Assembly (NCBI GenBank): GCA_027459625.1
Contig: DAIDHP010000039.1
Location: forward strand, 1-38,904
DNA from: Chthonomonadales bacterium
GTDB taxonomy: Bacteria > Armatimonadota > Chthonomonadetes > Chthonomonadales > CAJBBX01
Direction: 5' to 3'
Length of the DNA stretch: 38,904 nucleotides
The notes below the pieces were generated by a model. It saw only the letters and a list, made by a program, of their open reading frames with translations, did not search any database and was not told the DNA's origin. Positions 25,236 through 33,441 of this stretch are shown here, piece by piece (the stretch's first letter is position 1; every line of letters begins with the position of its first letter). Made by a program: the position numbers and the translations under genes.

Positions 25236-25460
25236 TTAGCCTGTGTAAGTTACTGATGTTTCCGGATCTAGTCCTGTGTGCTCATTGGATCCTTCATTAT
25301 CCATATCATCGGGATGGATCGGAGAAGTTGCATTGGATTCGGAAAAAACGCTGTTGGCGCCGTAGAACATCTCCGCTGGCACGCTTTTCGCCCACATCAT
25401 CACGAAGGGGACAAAGGTTCCATCCTTACCGACCGTCCCCGCAGTCGCCGAATTTTCCAA
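25236..25460 (-). CDS. graspetide precursor peptide B (predicted)
   Basis: 74-aa paralog of precursor A, also with a TTG start behind AAGGAGG. Its leader shares the first nine residues and FVPFVMMWAKSVP with A; YGANSVFSES follows. The core has Asp51, Asp52, Asp54, Glu56, Glu60, Asp65 and Glu67 as possible acceptors, and Ser58, Thr62, Thr68, Ser69, Thr71 and Thr73 as donors, ending TYTG. The core differs from A at many positions while length and acid spacing stay constant. This is the pattern of a modified, diversifying core behind a recognition leader. Confidence 0.74.
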   Translation of the reverse strand: MENSATAGTVGKDGTFVPFVMMWAKSVPAEMFYGANSVFSESNATSPIHPDDMDNEGSNEHTGLDPETSVTYTG

Positions 25461-25722
25461 CTTTTTAAACCTCCTTCTTTATAATCTGTAGAGGAATTTT
25501 CATTCCCCTACTATAATAAAGGCTCGAACTCATCAAAAGGTTACGGTTGTTTTTCGATTTTTTTCGTAAAATGTAAAAAAATTTTCAAGGCGCCACCTGG
25601 GATCGCGGGGGTCACTCCCCGCAAGCCTTCAACGCAGCCTGCATCTCCTGAATTACCAGAGGATTTTTCTCCGTCTTCAGCGCCTCCGCCACCTTCGGCG
25701 CGGCGCCTTGCAAATGCTGTTG
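25382..25722. repeat. duplicated block, copy 2
   Basis: Second copy of the block at 24350-24687, covering precursor B's leader region, its promoter and the 3' end of HEAT-like gene 3. Differences are scattered single bases and a few small indels. Confidence 0.9.
25510..25538 (-). promoter_or_regulatory. promoter of precursor B
   Basis: TTTTGA (25538-25533), 17 nt, TATAGT (25515-25510) on the minus strand, identical in layout to the precursor A promoter. Confidence 0.55.
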
Positions 25723-26178
25723 CAATACTAATCGAGCGGCTTCCCACCGAATACCTCTTTGCGGGTAGTTCATAAAATCATTCGCCGCTTTTGTCACTCC
25801 TTCGATTTCGTATTCTCTCAAAGCAGGATCATTGAAGGGCAAGACTATATGACACATTGCGCTTATTCCGATACCATTTATTAGCCAATCATATTGTTTC
25901 CTGGCAGTGTGGAATGTGTATTTGAGAAGTTTGTCAAATTCCTGACGGTCGTAGTATTGCTTCCAAGGCTTCTTCATGCCATTTGGAGCAACAAATGCAT
26001 ACAACTGATTCATTGTTTCCATCGTTTCAGGTGTCGGATACATTTTTGAAGGGAGGAGTTTATCGATAGGATATTGCTTATATCCGCCGCCGCTCACGCC
26101 GGTCCAATGGAGAATCCCTCCAATGGCTAGGATAACCCCAACCCCGAAAGCGATGCGTTTCGCCAATTTCCCTCTCAT
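25612..26178 (-). CDS. membrane-anchored HEAT-like protein 3
   Basis: 188-aa paralog, almost identical to protein 1 from residue 30 on, but with a different anchor and linker (IAFGVGVILAIGGILHWTG, SGGGYKQYPIDKLL). ATG 26178 is chosen because the other two paralogs start at the equivalent Met-Arg; an upstream in-frame start (26373) would add 65 residues with no homology. No precursor gene lies upstream of it, so it is the outermost gene of the cluster, divergent from the gene at 26500. Confidence 0.78.
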   Translation of the reverse strand: MRGKLAKRIAFGVGVILAIGGILHWTGVSGGGYKQYPIDKLLPSKMYPTPETMETMNQLYAFVAPNGMKKPWKQYYDRQEFDKLLKYTFHTARKQYDWLINGIGISAMCHIVLPFNDPALREYEIEGVTKAANDFMNYPQRGIRWEAARLVLQQHLQGAAPKVAEALKTEKNPLVIQEMQAALKACGE

Positions 26179-26356
26179 ATGGCAAGCGCCTCTAGGCGAA
26201 AAGAACAGGTAATAGGAATCGGATGTCTTATGGTTCCAAACAGGATTGCAATTGGAAATGAATTGAAAGGAGTCTAACACAGCCTCTTTTATATATAGAT
26301 GATGCATCCCTGTAAAAAGTTGCAGGTATTTTAGAGGGAACGTGGAAAAATTTTCA

Positions 26357-26385
26357 TTGCGAGATGGCGCCAATCATGCTATGAT
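26357..26385 (+). promoter_or_regulatory. promoter of the gene at 26500
   Basis: TTGCGA (26357-26362), 17 nt, TATGAT (26380-26385). It lies in the 321-bp divergent region between HEAT-like gene 3 and the gene at 26500. I see no other feature there. Confidence 0.45.
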
Positions 26386-26499
26386 ATCAATGGAGACACC
26401 TCCGTCATGGAGCGTCATCGCGGCGCTTGGAGTCGAATACTCTCCGTTGTTTCGCCTGATAGAATAATCAGCGTAAAAGTCGAATAGGAGGATCAAAAA

Positions 26500-27036
26500 A
26501 TGAGCGTGAATCCAAACGCGCCTCGCATGCACGGTCCGTACAATTCCTCGTCCGGAAATCACGGCGCGCTTGCCGGGGTGATTGCCGCCGTCGTTGTCAT
26601 CGCGGCGACGGCGATCATCGTTGGAATGGTGTTGCGGAGTAATGGTCAAAAATCGAAAGCGGAGGAAGCAGCCAAAGCGGACCCGGGCTCAGTGGTGACC
26701 TCGTTTTTCACCTCCATTCAATCCAAAAACTGGAACGCCCTGAGCGGCCTCATCTATTTGAAGCCCAACTCCTCCAACCCCGATGAATCCAATCCGGATT
26801 ACATCGTCCGGCATGATATCCGTCCGCTGTTTGAATCCACCAATATCACGAATTTCACCGTGAAAAAGTGGAAAATCGATGGCGACAAGGCGACCGTGTG
26901 GACCACTTTGACCGCCGCTCCGGTAAACGCGCCCCCTTCCATCAAGCCCGTGCAATCAAGCCCGACATTCGGGCTGACGCTGGTAAATGGCCAATGGAAA
27001 ATCAGCACATATTACTTGCCACAAAACAGTAAATAA
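26500..27036 (+). CDS. single-TM protein with an NTF2/DUF4878-like domain
   Basis: 178-aa protein with a short cytosolic N-terminus, one TM segment (LAGVIAAVVVIAATAIIVGMV, about 24-44) and an extracytoplasmic domain. The domain begins PGSVVTSFFTSIQSKNWNAL and ends TFGLTLVNGQWKISTYYL. That start and end are typical of small NTF2-like (DUF4878/SnoaL-like) domains, which form cone-shaped folds that bind lipids or peptides. AGGAGG precedes the ATG. It is divergent from the graspetide cluster, so a shared role is possible but unsupported. Confidence 0.7.
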   Translation: MSVNPNAPRMHGPYNSSSGNHGALAGVIAAVVVIAATAIIVGMVLRSNGQKSKAEEAAKADPGSVVTSFFTSIQSKNWNALSGLIYLKPNSSNPDESNPDYIVRHDIRPLFESTNITNFTVKKWKIDGDKATVWTTLTAAPVNAPPSIKPVQSSPTFGLTLVNGQWKISTYYLPQNSK

Positions 27037-27109
27037 ATCTATCCGAGCATGCAAAGATACAATTTTTCTGCCAAGGAAGCAGATGGAGGAGCGACGGATA
27101 ATCTCCCGT

Positions 27110-28141
27110 TTAGTGCGACATTCGGATATCCAGTTTGGCGGACACATCCTCGTAATCGGGCGATTCAGCGTAGATTTTTTCGTAATCGGCTCGCGCCATA
27201 TCCTTACTTCCCAACTCCACGTATGTTTGCGCCCTCTCGTATCGCAACCCAAGGAGGACGTGTTGTGAGCGGTCCTTTGTCCGCCTTAGCGCGACGGTGA
27301 GAATATCCAAGGCGGCTTGAGGCATGTTAAGTCGTCGCAAAGCCTTCGCCTTGTACAGCAACATCGTGGCGTGCACCTCCGTTTCATTCCCCACCCCTTC
27401 ACCCAATTGAACCACCTCCTGCATGCTTCGGAGATCGTTGGAGCGGGTGTCCACAAGAAGTTCGCATAGGGAGACCTTAACGACAAGGTCGTTAGGATCG
27501 TGACTGAGTATATGGCGTAATTGATTTATCGCGAAATCCCACTCGTGTAAATCCTGGAAGACCTCCGCAAGCATCAGATTGGCGCCGTGGGCGCTTGGAG
27601 TGATGTGTATGGTCAGTTCCTGCGTAATGGGGAGATTGATCTGCGTGGTGATGTGGAAGGTGTGGAATGAAACGCCGATCTCGTTGGGATATTGGAGCGC
27701 ATGAAGAAGATAGCTCTTCGCATCTTCGTAACGATGTAACGTCATCGCAAGCGAACCGGCGAGAAAGGCGGCGTCCGGCAACTCCAACGCTCCCTGCAGA
27801 TGCCTCATGGCGGAGTCGCTGTCACCGTGCTCCATATCTTTGGCGCCGTCGATGAACGCCTGTTCCAATGGGTTGGGAGTCGGAGTGGGGGGTATTGGCG
27901 CTAAGTTGGGCACGGCTCTCGATTGCTGTTTCAACGCTCTATTGAGAGCGCGTGTTCCGCTCGGTACTTTATACGAGTAGGAAAGCCCCGTTCCCGGCAA
28001 GCCAAGGGTCATTCTCGTTCCGGTGGGGCCGATCGTCATCTTCGCCCCTCTTGGCCCGAGACTGAGCGAGGCGCCCGATTTGCTAAAGTTCACGGAAACG
28101 CCGGGGGCGATCCGAATTCTTCTCCAAAAGCGAAATCCCAT
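27110..28141 (-). CDS. DUF4236 domain protein with TPR repeats
   Basis: 343-aa protein. Residues 1-60 are a DUF4236 domain: GFRFWRRIRIAPGVSVNFSK, then LSLGPRGAKMTIGPTGTRMT and GTGLSYSYK, with its typical glycine turns. A Pro-rich linker (PIPPTPTPNP) leads to TPR-like helices from about 95 to 335 (AMRHLQGALELPDAAFLAG, ARADYEKIYAESPDYEDV). GAGGAGG lies upstream of ATG 28141. TPRs suggest a scaffold; the function of DUF4236 is unknown. Confidence 0.82.
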   Translation of the reverse strand: MGFRFWRRIRIAPGVSVNFSKSGASLSLGPRGAKMTIGPTGTRMTLGLPGTGLSYSYKVPSGTRALNRALKQQSRAVPNLAPIPPTPTPNPLEQAFIDGAKDMEHGDSDSAMRHLQGALELPDAAFLAGSLAMTLHRYEDAKSYLLHALQYPNEIGVSFHTFHITTQINLPITQELTIHITPSAHGANLMLAEVFQDLHEWDFAINQLRHILSHDPNDLVVKVSLCELLVDTRSNDLRSMQEVVQLGEGVGNETEVHATMLLYKAKALRRLNMPQAALDILTVALRRTKDRSQHVLLGLRYERAQTYVELGSKDMARADYEKIYAESPDYEDVSAKLDIRMSH

Positions 28142-28185
28142 CCTTCCAGTCCTCCTCTAGTTATTAAAATCGTATAATAACTCTT

Positions 28186-28977
28186 CTACTGCGTCACCAC
28201 CTGCACGCTCCAGTAAACCATGTCTATGCCGGGATCGTATTTCCCGTCCGTATTAAAGGTGTCATTGGCGGTCTCGGGGATGCCGCCGGGATCCGTGCTG
28301 CTATACATCCGAGGCTGTGATACGTCTATGGTCAAATACTCGTTGAAAGTCGAAGTGTTTTCGTTGGACTGGTTTCCGAAGGCGTCGGTGATCTTGTAGG
28401 GATCGTCCGAAGCCGTGCTCACCGGAGTCGTTGTGGTGGTGATGATGTTAATCTGCAGATAACGCGGAGGATTGCCGTTGTTCGGATCGGGATCGCCTTG
28501 GGATGTCACCGGGGCGATCTGGGAAAGGCTCAAGGTGAACTGCAGCGTGTTCCCGCCGTTTGGCGGATTGGTGGCGACGGGTTGTCCGCGCGGGATGAAG
28601 GCGTTCTGGGATGGATCGCCGTTCATACCGTTCAGAACGTGGTATAGTGTATAACCGGAGGCGTTCACGAAGGGTTGATTTTGACCGTATTCCACGAAAT
28701 CGGTGAAGCATCCCGGAGAGCCGTGCAACCCCGTGGCGAAGCCGTTGCCGCCGTAAGGCACGTGCACCGTGGGAATGGGGCCGTTCTCGCCGTTCGGGTC
28801 CGCGGCGTTTCGTAGGATGAAGAAATAGTGATAGTTTGGGTTCACGGGACCGTTCATCTGCATGGTCACAATTAGTTGCGTTCCGCTGGTTAGCCCCGCC
28901 GGGGAGCGAGCGCACCCCACCAATCCGATGGGGGATAGAACGGTCAAAATCGCCAACAACGCAACGTTTTTATTCAT
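28186..28977 (-). CDS. putative lipoprotein of unknown function
   Basis: 263-aa exported protein. The signal peptide ends in the lipobox LVGC (Cys at about residue 22), so it is lipid-modified. The rest is Asn/Pro/Gly/Thr-rich beta-type sequence with no motif I recognise, for example VHVPYGGNGFATGLHGSPG and ITTTTTPVS. The start is ATG 28977, with AAGGAG 8 nt upstream; an ATG at 28983 is too close to that site. It is 44 bp upstream of the DUF4236 gene on the same strand and divergent from lnt, whose product would complete lipoprotein maturation. Confidence 0.75.
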   Translation of the reverse strand: MNKNVALLAILTVLSPIGLVGCARSPAGLTSGTQLIVTMQMNGPVNPNYHYFFILRNAADPNGENGPIPTVHVPYGGNGFATGLHGSPGCFTDFVEYGQNQPFVNASGYTLYHVLNGMNGDPSQNAFIPRGQPVATNPPNGGNTLQFTLSLSQIAPVTSQGDPDPNNGNPPRYLQINIITTTTTPVSTASDDPYKITDAFGNQSNENTSTFNEYLTIDVSQPRMYSSTDPGGIPETANDTFNTDGKYDPGIDMVYWSVQVVTQ

Positions 28978-29063
28978 GCACATCTCTCCTTGTCAAATCC
29001 CATGCCGGCGGGGGAGCGTCCCTTCGAATTGAAAGATGACGTATGTATAATATATCCCATCTT

Positions 29064-30595
29064 ATGCGAAAATACTCCGTGCTCCTCCTCGTTGTTCTCT
29101 CCGCTGTTGGATTGACCCTCGCATTTCCAACACCCAACCTCGAACCGTTGGCGTGGGTCGCATTGATACCCTTTTTTATCGCCTTATACCGATGTCACAA
29201 ATTTCGTTGCGCATTGGGGGCGGGATATCTTTTCGGGCTGATCCACTGGGGATGGACAACTAGTTGGATTGGAGCCACCGTGGTGCGCTGGGCGGGTGGC
29301 TCCGTGGGATGGTTCGCATGGGTGGGGCTTACGTTGATAGAATCCTGGTGGTACGCGCTTTTCGCCGTCCTCGCTTGGTGGATGATCCGTCGCGCATCTC
29401 CGTCCCTGCAACCGCTCGGCGTCGCCGCCATTTGGGTGTCGGTGGAATGGCTGCGAGGGTTGGGCGATCTCTCCATGCCCTGGGCGTTGATAGGCTACAC
29501 GCAGTTCCGTCTCTTGCCCGTAATCCAGATGGCGAACCTTCTTGGGGTTTACGGGGTCTCCTTCCTGATTGTGTATTTCAACGCCTCCGTCGCCCGCTGG
29601 CTGCAAATATGCGCGGACGGTGGAAGAGAATTGTATCGTAGGGAGGCGAGAACGCTTCTTCCAACGGCAATCCTCATCGCTCTGGCGCTAATTTACGGGT
29701 GGGTTCAACTGTCTCGTAGCGTTCAGGGCGAGAGGATGGCGGTTGCGGTGATGCAGCCAAATATCCATAGCGAACGCCACTGGGTTCCCAACCCCCCGCG
29801 AGACCTCTCTCTTTTCAAGCGTATGATGGATGGCGTTGTCGGGAACCCCGTTTGGAGGAATGCGTCCAATCGCCTAGTCATCTGGCCGGAGAGCATCGCT
29901 CCCGGTGACGCTATTAACGACTACGACCTTCGCTCCTACTACACGGACATGTCCTATCGCGACAAGATGTGGCAGGTGGTCGGCACCGAATACGAGGACG
30001 ATCAGGGGCGTCCCTATAACTCCGCCGCACTTTTCAGCCCGCAGGGAACGTTGGCGGCTCGGTACGACAAGAACTGGCTTGTGCCGTTCGGAGAGTGGAT
30101 CCCGTGGCGAAAACAGTTAGCGCCGTTTGGATCGACGTTCCACTTCTTCAGCGTGGATGATGTGGCGGGGCATGACAACACCCCTGTCGCGGCAAACCCC
30201 GCAAAGCTCTGCATTCTGATATGCTACGAAACGGCGTTTCCCGAATTATCCCGCGATCGGGTGGCGATGGGAGCGAACCTTCTGGTCTCCATCACCAATG
30301 ACTCCTGGGCGGGGCGCTCCAAGGTGCAGTGGCAGCACGCCGCAATGGGGGTCTTTCGGGCGGTGGAGACGGGGAGATGGTTTGCCGCGTCCTCCACAAC
30401 CGGCGTAACGTTCCTCTCCGATCCCCGAGGGAGAGTGACCAGCCTGCCGCGATACGAGGTCGGGTCGCTTGTGAGGGAAGTGACATTGCCTTCCGGCGAG
30501 ACGCCATACGTGCGCTGGGGGAAGTGGGAGCCGTATCTCTTCATACTGATAGCGATCGTTTGTCTAGGAGTTGTAAGAGGGGAGAGCGCAAAAAA

Positions 30596-30614
<19 letters not shown>
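29064..30614 (+). CDS. lnt: apolipoprotein N-acyltransferase
   Basis: Inner-membrane enzyme that transfers the third acyl chain to lipoproteins. An N-terminal group of TM helices precedes a nitrilase-fold domain and a last TM. With the start at 29064 (516 aa), the catalytic triad is Glu276 (IWPES), Lys336 (YDKNWLVPFGEW) and Cys387 (ILICYETAFPE), close to E. coli Glu267-Lys335-Cys387. An in-frame ATG at 29043 is possible, but neither start has a good RBS, and a TATAAT lies at 29047-29052, so a near-leaderless message from 29064 fits better. The last codons and the TGA lie inside the tRNA-Phe gene on the opposite strand. Confidence 0.94.
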
Positions 30615-30668
<54 letters not shown>

Positions 30669-30863
30669 ATGAGATTGAAATCAATCACAAATACATTTTA
30701 CATCGCGTTCGGCGGGGATGTCAATAGCGCGATGCCTGAACAAGATTAAGGGATTAAAGGAGCGACAGGATAGGGGGATCGGGGTTCGGCTGTATCGTCC
30801 CGCATATCGCCGTTCCAATCTAAACGGAAGCGTCATTCCCTGTTTCGATTCGGATACCCCATC

Positions 30864-31036
30864 GTAGGGGCGATCCCTTGTGGTCGCCCGCAATCCCGGC
30901 AAATGAAACAGCCATCGAATCACCGAAAACGCTGGAATACCGGTACACCCAACACCCGGCAACGAAACATCCGCCCGTGATTCGATCCATTTCTGATACC
31001 GCCACGTTGCGGGCGACCACAAGGGATCGCCCCTAC
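30864..31036. repeat. inverted-repeat element, copy 1
   Basis: 173 bp bounded by GTAGGGGCGATCCCTTGTGG (continuing to 30893) and its near-perfect reverse complement ending at 31036, about 30 bp each. It has no coding capacity that I can support. It looks like a miniature mobile or palindromic repeat. Similar GGGCGACCACAAGGG-type repeats are known from several deep bacterial phyla. Confidence 0.8.
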
Positions 31037-31117
31037 ATTGGTTATTCAGACGGATGTCAAAATTCCCAATCATCGGTTGGTTATCACTGGTGGCATAAAC
31101 CGAACGCCATAAAAACC

Positions 31118-31213
31118 GCGACTCCGCAGCTCTGCGTGAGAATCACCCGCGAAACCGACCGCGTCCGTCAGGACGTTCGTCCGAAAGGACCCCCTGCCGG
31201 TTATTTTATATGA
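31118..31213. repeat. associated repeat block, copy 1
   Basis: About 95 bp containing CTCTGCGTGAGAATC and ending GGTTATTTTATATGACCG, repeated with changes at 31561-31661. Together with the inverted-repeat element it shows a tandem duplication of about 440 bp. 30670-31943 has no gene I can support. Confidence 0.65.
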
Positions 31214-31305
31214 CCGGAACCCGGTACCACACACCCGGCACCCGATACCCGGCACTTCGCAATCGATCATCCGTCCTCCAAACCGCACAACGTTCCGTCA
31301 CAATC

Positions 31306-31477
31306 GTAGGGGCGACCCTTGTGGTCGCCCGCAATCCCGGCAAATGAAACAGCCATCGAATCACCGAAAACGCTGGAATACCGGTACACCCAACACCCGG
31401 CAACGAAACATCCGCCCGTGATTCGATCCATTTCTGATACCGCCACGTTGCGGGCGACCACAAGGGATCGCCCCTAC
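31306..31477. repeat. inverted-repeat element, copy 2
   Basis: 172-bp copy, virtually identical to copy 1 across the interior. The left end lacks one base (GGCGACCC in place of GGCGATCCC). Confidence 0.8.
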
Positions 31478-31560
31478 ATTGGTTGTTCATACGGAAATCA
31501 AAATTCTAAATGGCTGGTTGGTCATCGCGGTAACTTAAAATTGGAAGATCAAACACAACC

Positions 31561-31661
31561 GCGACTCTGCGGCTCTGCGTGAGAATCCCCCGCGAAACAC
31601 ACGTCGCGTCCGGCGGGACGCTTGTCCGTAAGGACCCCCCGCTGGTTATTTTATATGACCG
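31561..31661. repeat. associated repeat block, copy 2
   Basis: Second copy of the block at 31118-31213, with about 85 percent matching bases by eye, ending in the same GGTTATTTTATATGACCG. Confidence 0.6.
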
Positions 31662-31672
31662 TCACCCCGGAA

Positions 31673-31758
31673 CCCAACACCCGGCAACGAAACATCCGCC
31701 CGTGATTCGATCCATTTCGGATACCGCCACGTTGCGGGTGACCACAAGGGTCGCCCGC
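31673..31758. repeat. inverted-repeat element, truncated copy 3
   Basis: Only the right half is present: AACACCCGGCAACGAAACAT through GCGGGTGACCACAAGGGTCG. The final CCCCTAC is lost. Confidence 0.7.
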
Positions 31759-31943
31759 TGAAGTTTGGCCATTTTAACCTCGTTATCTCCGATTTTCCAT
31801 CCTAATCTCCTCATTGGATTTATTCGTTTCCTCTTCCGCGTCAATTGAAAAAACTCCGCATGATTCAAATAAAATATCTTATATGTTTACTTACCTACGT
31901 TATATCATGAATAATGACTCCGTCACCCCAAGGAGGTGGGAAC

Positions 31944-32279
31944 ATGTATGAAGAGTTGCGCGATCTCATACTCGATATCACTGAAGCCTCGCTGGAGGCG
32001 CAATTAAGAGCCGTGCGAAGGATGAGAAAGGGAAGCGAAAACCAACCTCAGGAAACGGTTAACGGTGTGTCACAGATAGATATGGCTTATAACGTACTCA
32101 GTTGCGCCGAGGAGCCGGAACTGCACATATCGCAAATCATCGAACGAATACGAACCAAATTCGGAGCGTTGCTGGACCGGGACACCCTGGTATCCGCCCT
32201 GACCAAGAAGGTCAGCAAGGGGCAGCAATTTTGAAGAACCGGGCGCAACATCTTCGCGATCGTCGGAAGGAGGGACTGA
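31944..32279 (+). pseudogene. small winged-helix-like protein gene with an in-frame TGA
   Basis: ATG 31944 with AAGGAGG upstream. 96 codons run to TGA 32232: MYEELRDLILDITEASLEAQ, a charged linker, then IDMAYNVLSCAEEPELHISQ and IRTKFGALLDRDTLVSALTK, which resembles HARE-HTH-type winged helices. After the TGA the frame continues RTGRNIFAIVGRRD to a second TGA at 32277. That fits the expected beta-wing ending, so the first TGA looks like a nonsense mutation. Relatives, as I recall them, often sit near transposons or repeats. The truncated protein may be unfolded. Confidence 0.6.
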
Positions 32280-32350
32280 GATTGCTTTCGTAGAAGTTCA
32301 ACCTCGTCATAAGGGAATGGGCGAGCCTCTTCGCCCAGGCTCGAACCGCG

Positions 32351-32555
32351 CGTCTGGTTGGTGGAGGCGTTCGCTTCCGCTATCAGGGCGTCGCCGTCGT
32401 ACAGATAGTAAGTCGTACCTGAGCCGACGGTCTTGGACATCCGCCGCCCGAAGGCGTCGTACGCACGGGTCACGGTTCGACAGACCCACCGCCCGGGATT
32501 CTCCATCACCCCCCGCTCAGCTCGCCCCACGCGTCCCGGGAGAGCGTCTCGCATA
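32351..32555 (-). pseudogene. decayed RHS core fragment
   Basis: Minus-strand 32467-32351 encodes RAYDAFGRRMSKTVGSGTTY and DGDALIAEANASTNQT, almost the same as the RHS core of the large gene at 36660-36780. In another frame, about 32555-32515 reads ETLSRDAWGELSG, the preceding part of that core. Frameshifts and loss of both ends leave it non-functional. It marks where an older RHS tip once sat. Confidence 0.8.
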
Positions 32556-32649
32556 GGTACCCGAGGTATTATCTCTCCTTTATATTTGGGGTAAATACCA
32601 TACGAATGCATTTTATATTCCTTTATATAGGAAAATAAAATGAAAAATA

Positions 32650-33441
32650 CTATTTCTGTTCCATAGCAATCTTTAAATATGATATTATTTTTGGATTATT
32701 TCCGAATTTTGCTTCCTGTATCAGATTATTTCCATCAATATCTTTTATGTTCGGATTCGCTTTGCTCTTAATTAATAATTTAATAATCTCAAAATTTGAA
32801 TCATGGATTGAAGACTCAACGAATCTGGATAACGCCGTTTCCCCCTGGAAATTCACGTCATTGACGGTGGCTCCATACTTTAACAACAATTTACATATAT
32901 TGGTTCTATTTACGGCTCTGCTGCCCGTATCACTGTCCTCTGCGATTAGCATCAGCGCCGTCTCCTCCATGCTGTCTTTTTGATTTACTTTTGCTCCGTG
33001 CTCCAACAGCGTTTTTATCATTGACAAATTCAAGGAATCCGCGGCCCGCAATAATGGCGCATTATCCCCGTAAGGATTGTTCACCTTCGCTCCGCGGTCG
33101 ACAAGGGTTTTCACCATTTCAGATGTTCCTTCCGAGCATGCATAGGATATTAAGGGTTGCAATATGTCGGAGGAAGACGAACCATTCCGTATAAGGCTCC
33201 ATGTGGTTCTATTGCAAAGTATCGCATTGGGATTCAAGCCGTGATCCAACTCGGAATTCAACGATTTCAGATCGTGTTTGTCAATTATATTTATAATCCT
33301 GATACTTTCCCTTACGGATAGCTCATTCGGCGACGGGGTGAAAAACCATACGGCGTACCATCCCGCGCCCGCGAGAAGGACAAGCGTGGCGATGATCCTG
33401 ATCTTTCTTTTATAATTCTTTTTTCTCGAATCATCTTTCAT
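32650..33441 (-). CDS. membrane-anchored ankyrin-repeat protein (putative immunity protein)
   Basis: 263 aa with a TM helix (IIATLVLLAGAGWYAVWFF, about 15-33) and four or more ankyrin repeats: SEMVKTLVDRGAKVNNPYG, LSMIKTLLEHGAKVNQKDS, NICKLLLKYGATVNDVNFQG and FEIIKLLIKSKANPNIKDID. Its ATG overlaps the end of the RHS tip gene by 11 nt (ATGAAAGATGA), so the two are translated together. Ankyrin proteins are established immunity partners of polymorphic toxins. An extracytoplasmic or membrane-proximal immunity role against the coupled tip is therefore inferred. Confidence 0.8.
   Translation of the reverse strand: MKDDSRKKNYKRKIRIIATLVLLAGAGWYAVWFFTPSPNELSVRESIRIINIIDKHDLKSLNSELDHGLNPNAILCNRTTWSLIRNGSSSSDILQPLISYACSEGTSEMVKTLVDRGAKVNNPYGDNAPLLRAADSLNLSMIKTLLEHGAKVNQKDSMEETALMLIAEDSDTGSRAVNRTNICKLLLKYGATVNDVNFQGETALSRFVESSIHDSNFEIIKLLIKSKANPNIKDIDGNNLIQEAKFGNNPKIISYLKIAMEQK

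Noticed and set aside
26374-26649. 91-codon minus-strand frame between the cluster and the gene at 26500, considered as a third precursor
   Set aside because: It lacks the leader motif, the RBS and the acidic core, and overlaps the well-supported gene on the other strand.
30864-31758. Regularly repeated segments that might be a CRISPR array
   Set aside because: Units are about 172 bp with inverted ends and near-identical interiors; no short direct repeats with unique spacers and no cas genes.
32232-32234. TGA as a selenocysteine or recoded codon
   Set aside because: No SECIS-like hairpin is evident directly after it and other genes here use TGA as a normal stop (for example the first DUF2079 gene and lnt).
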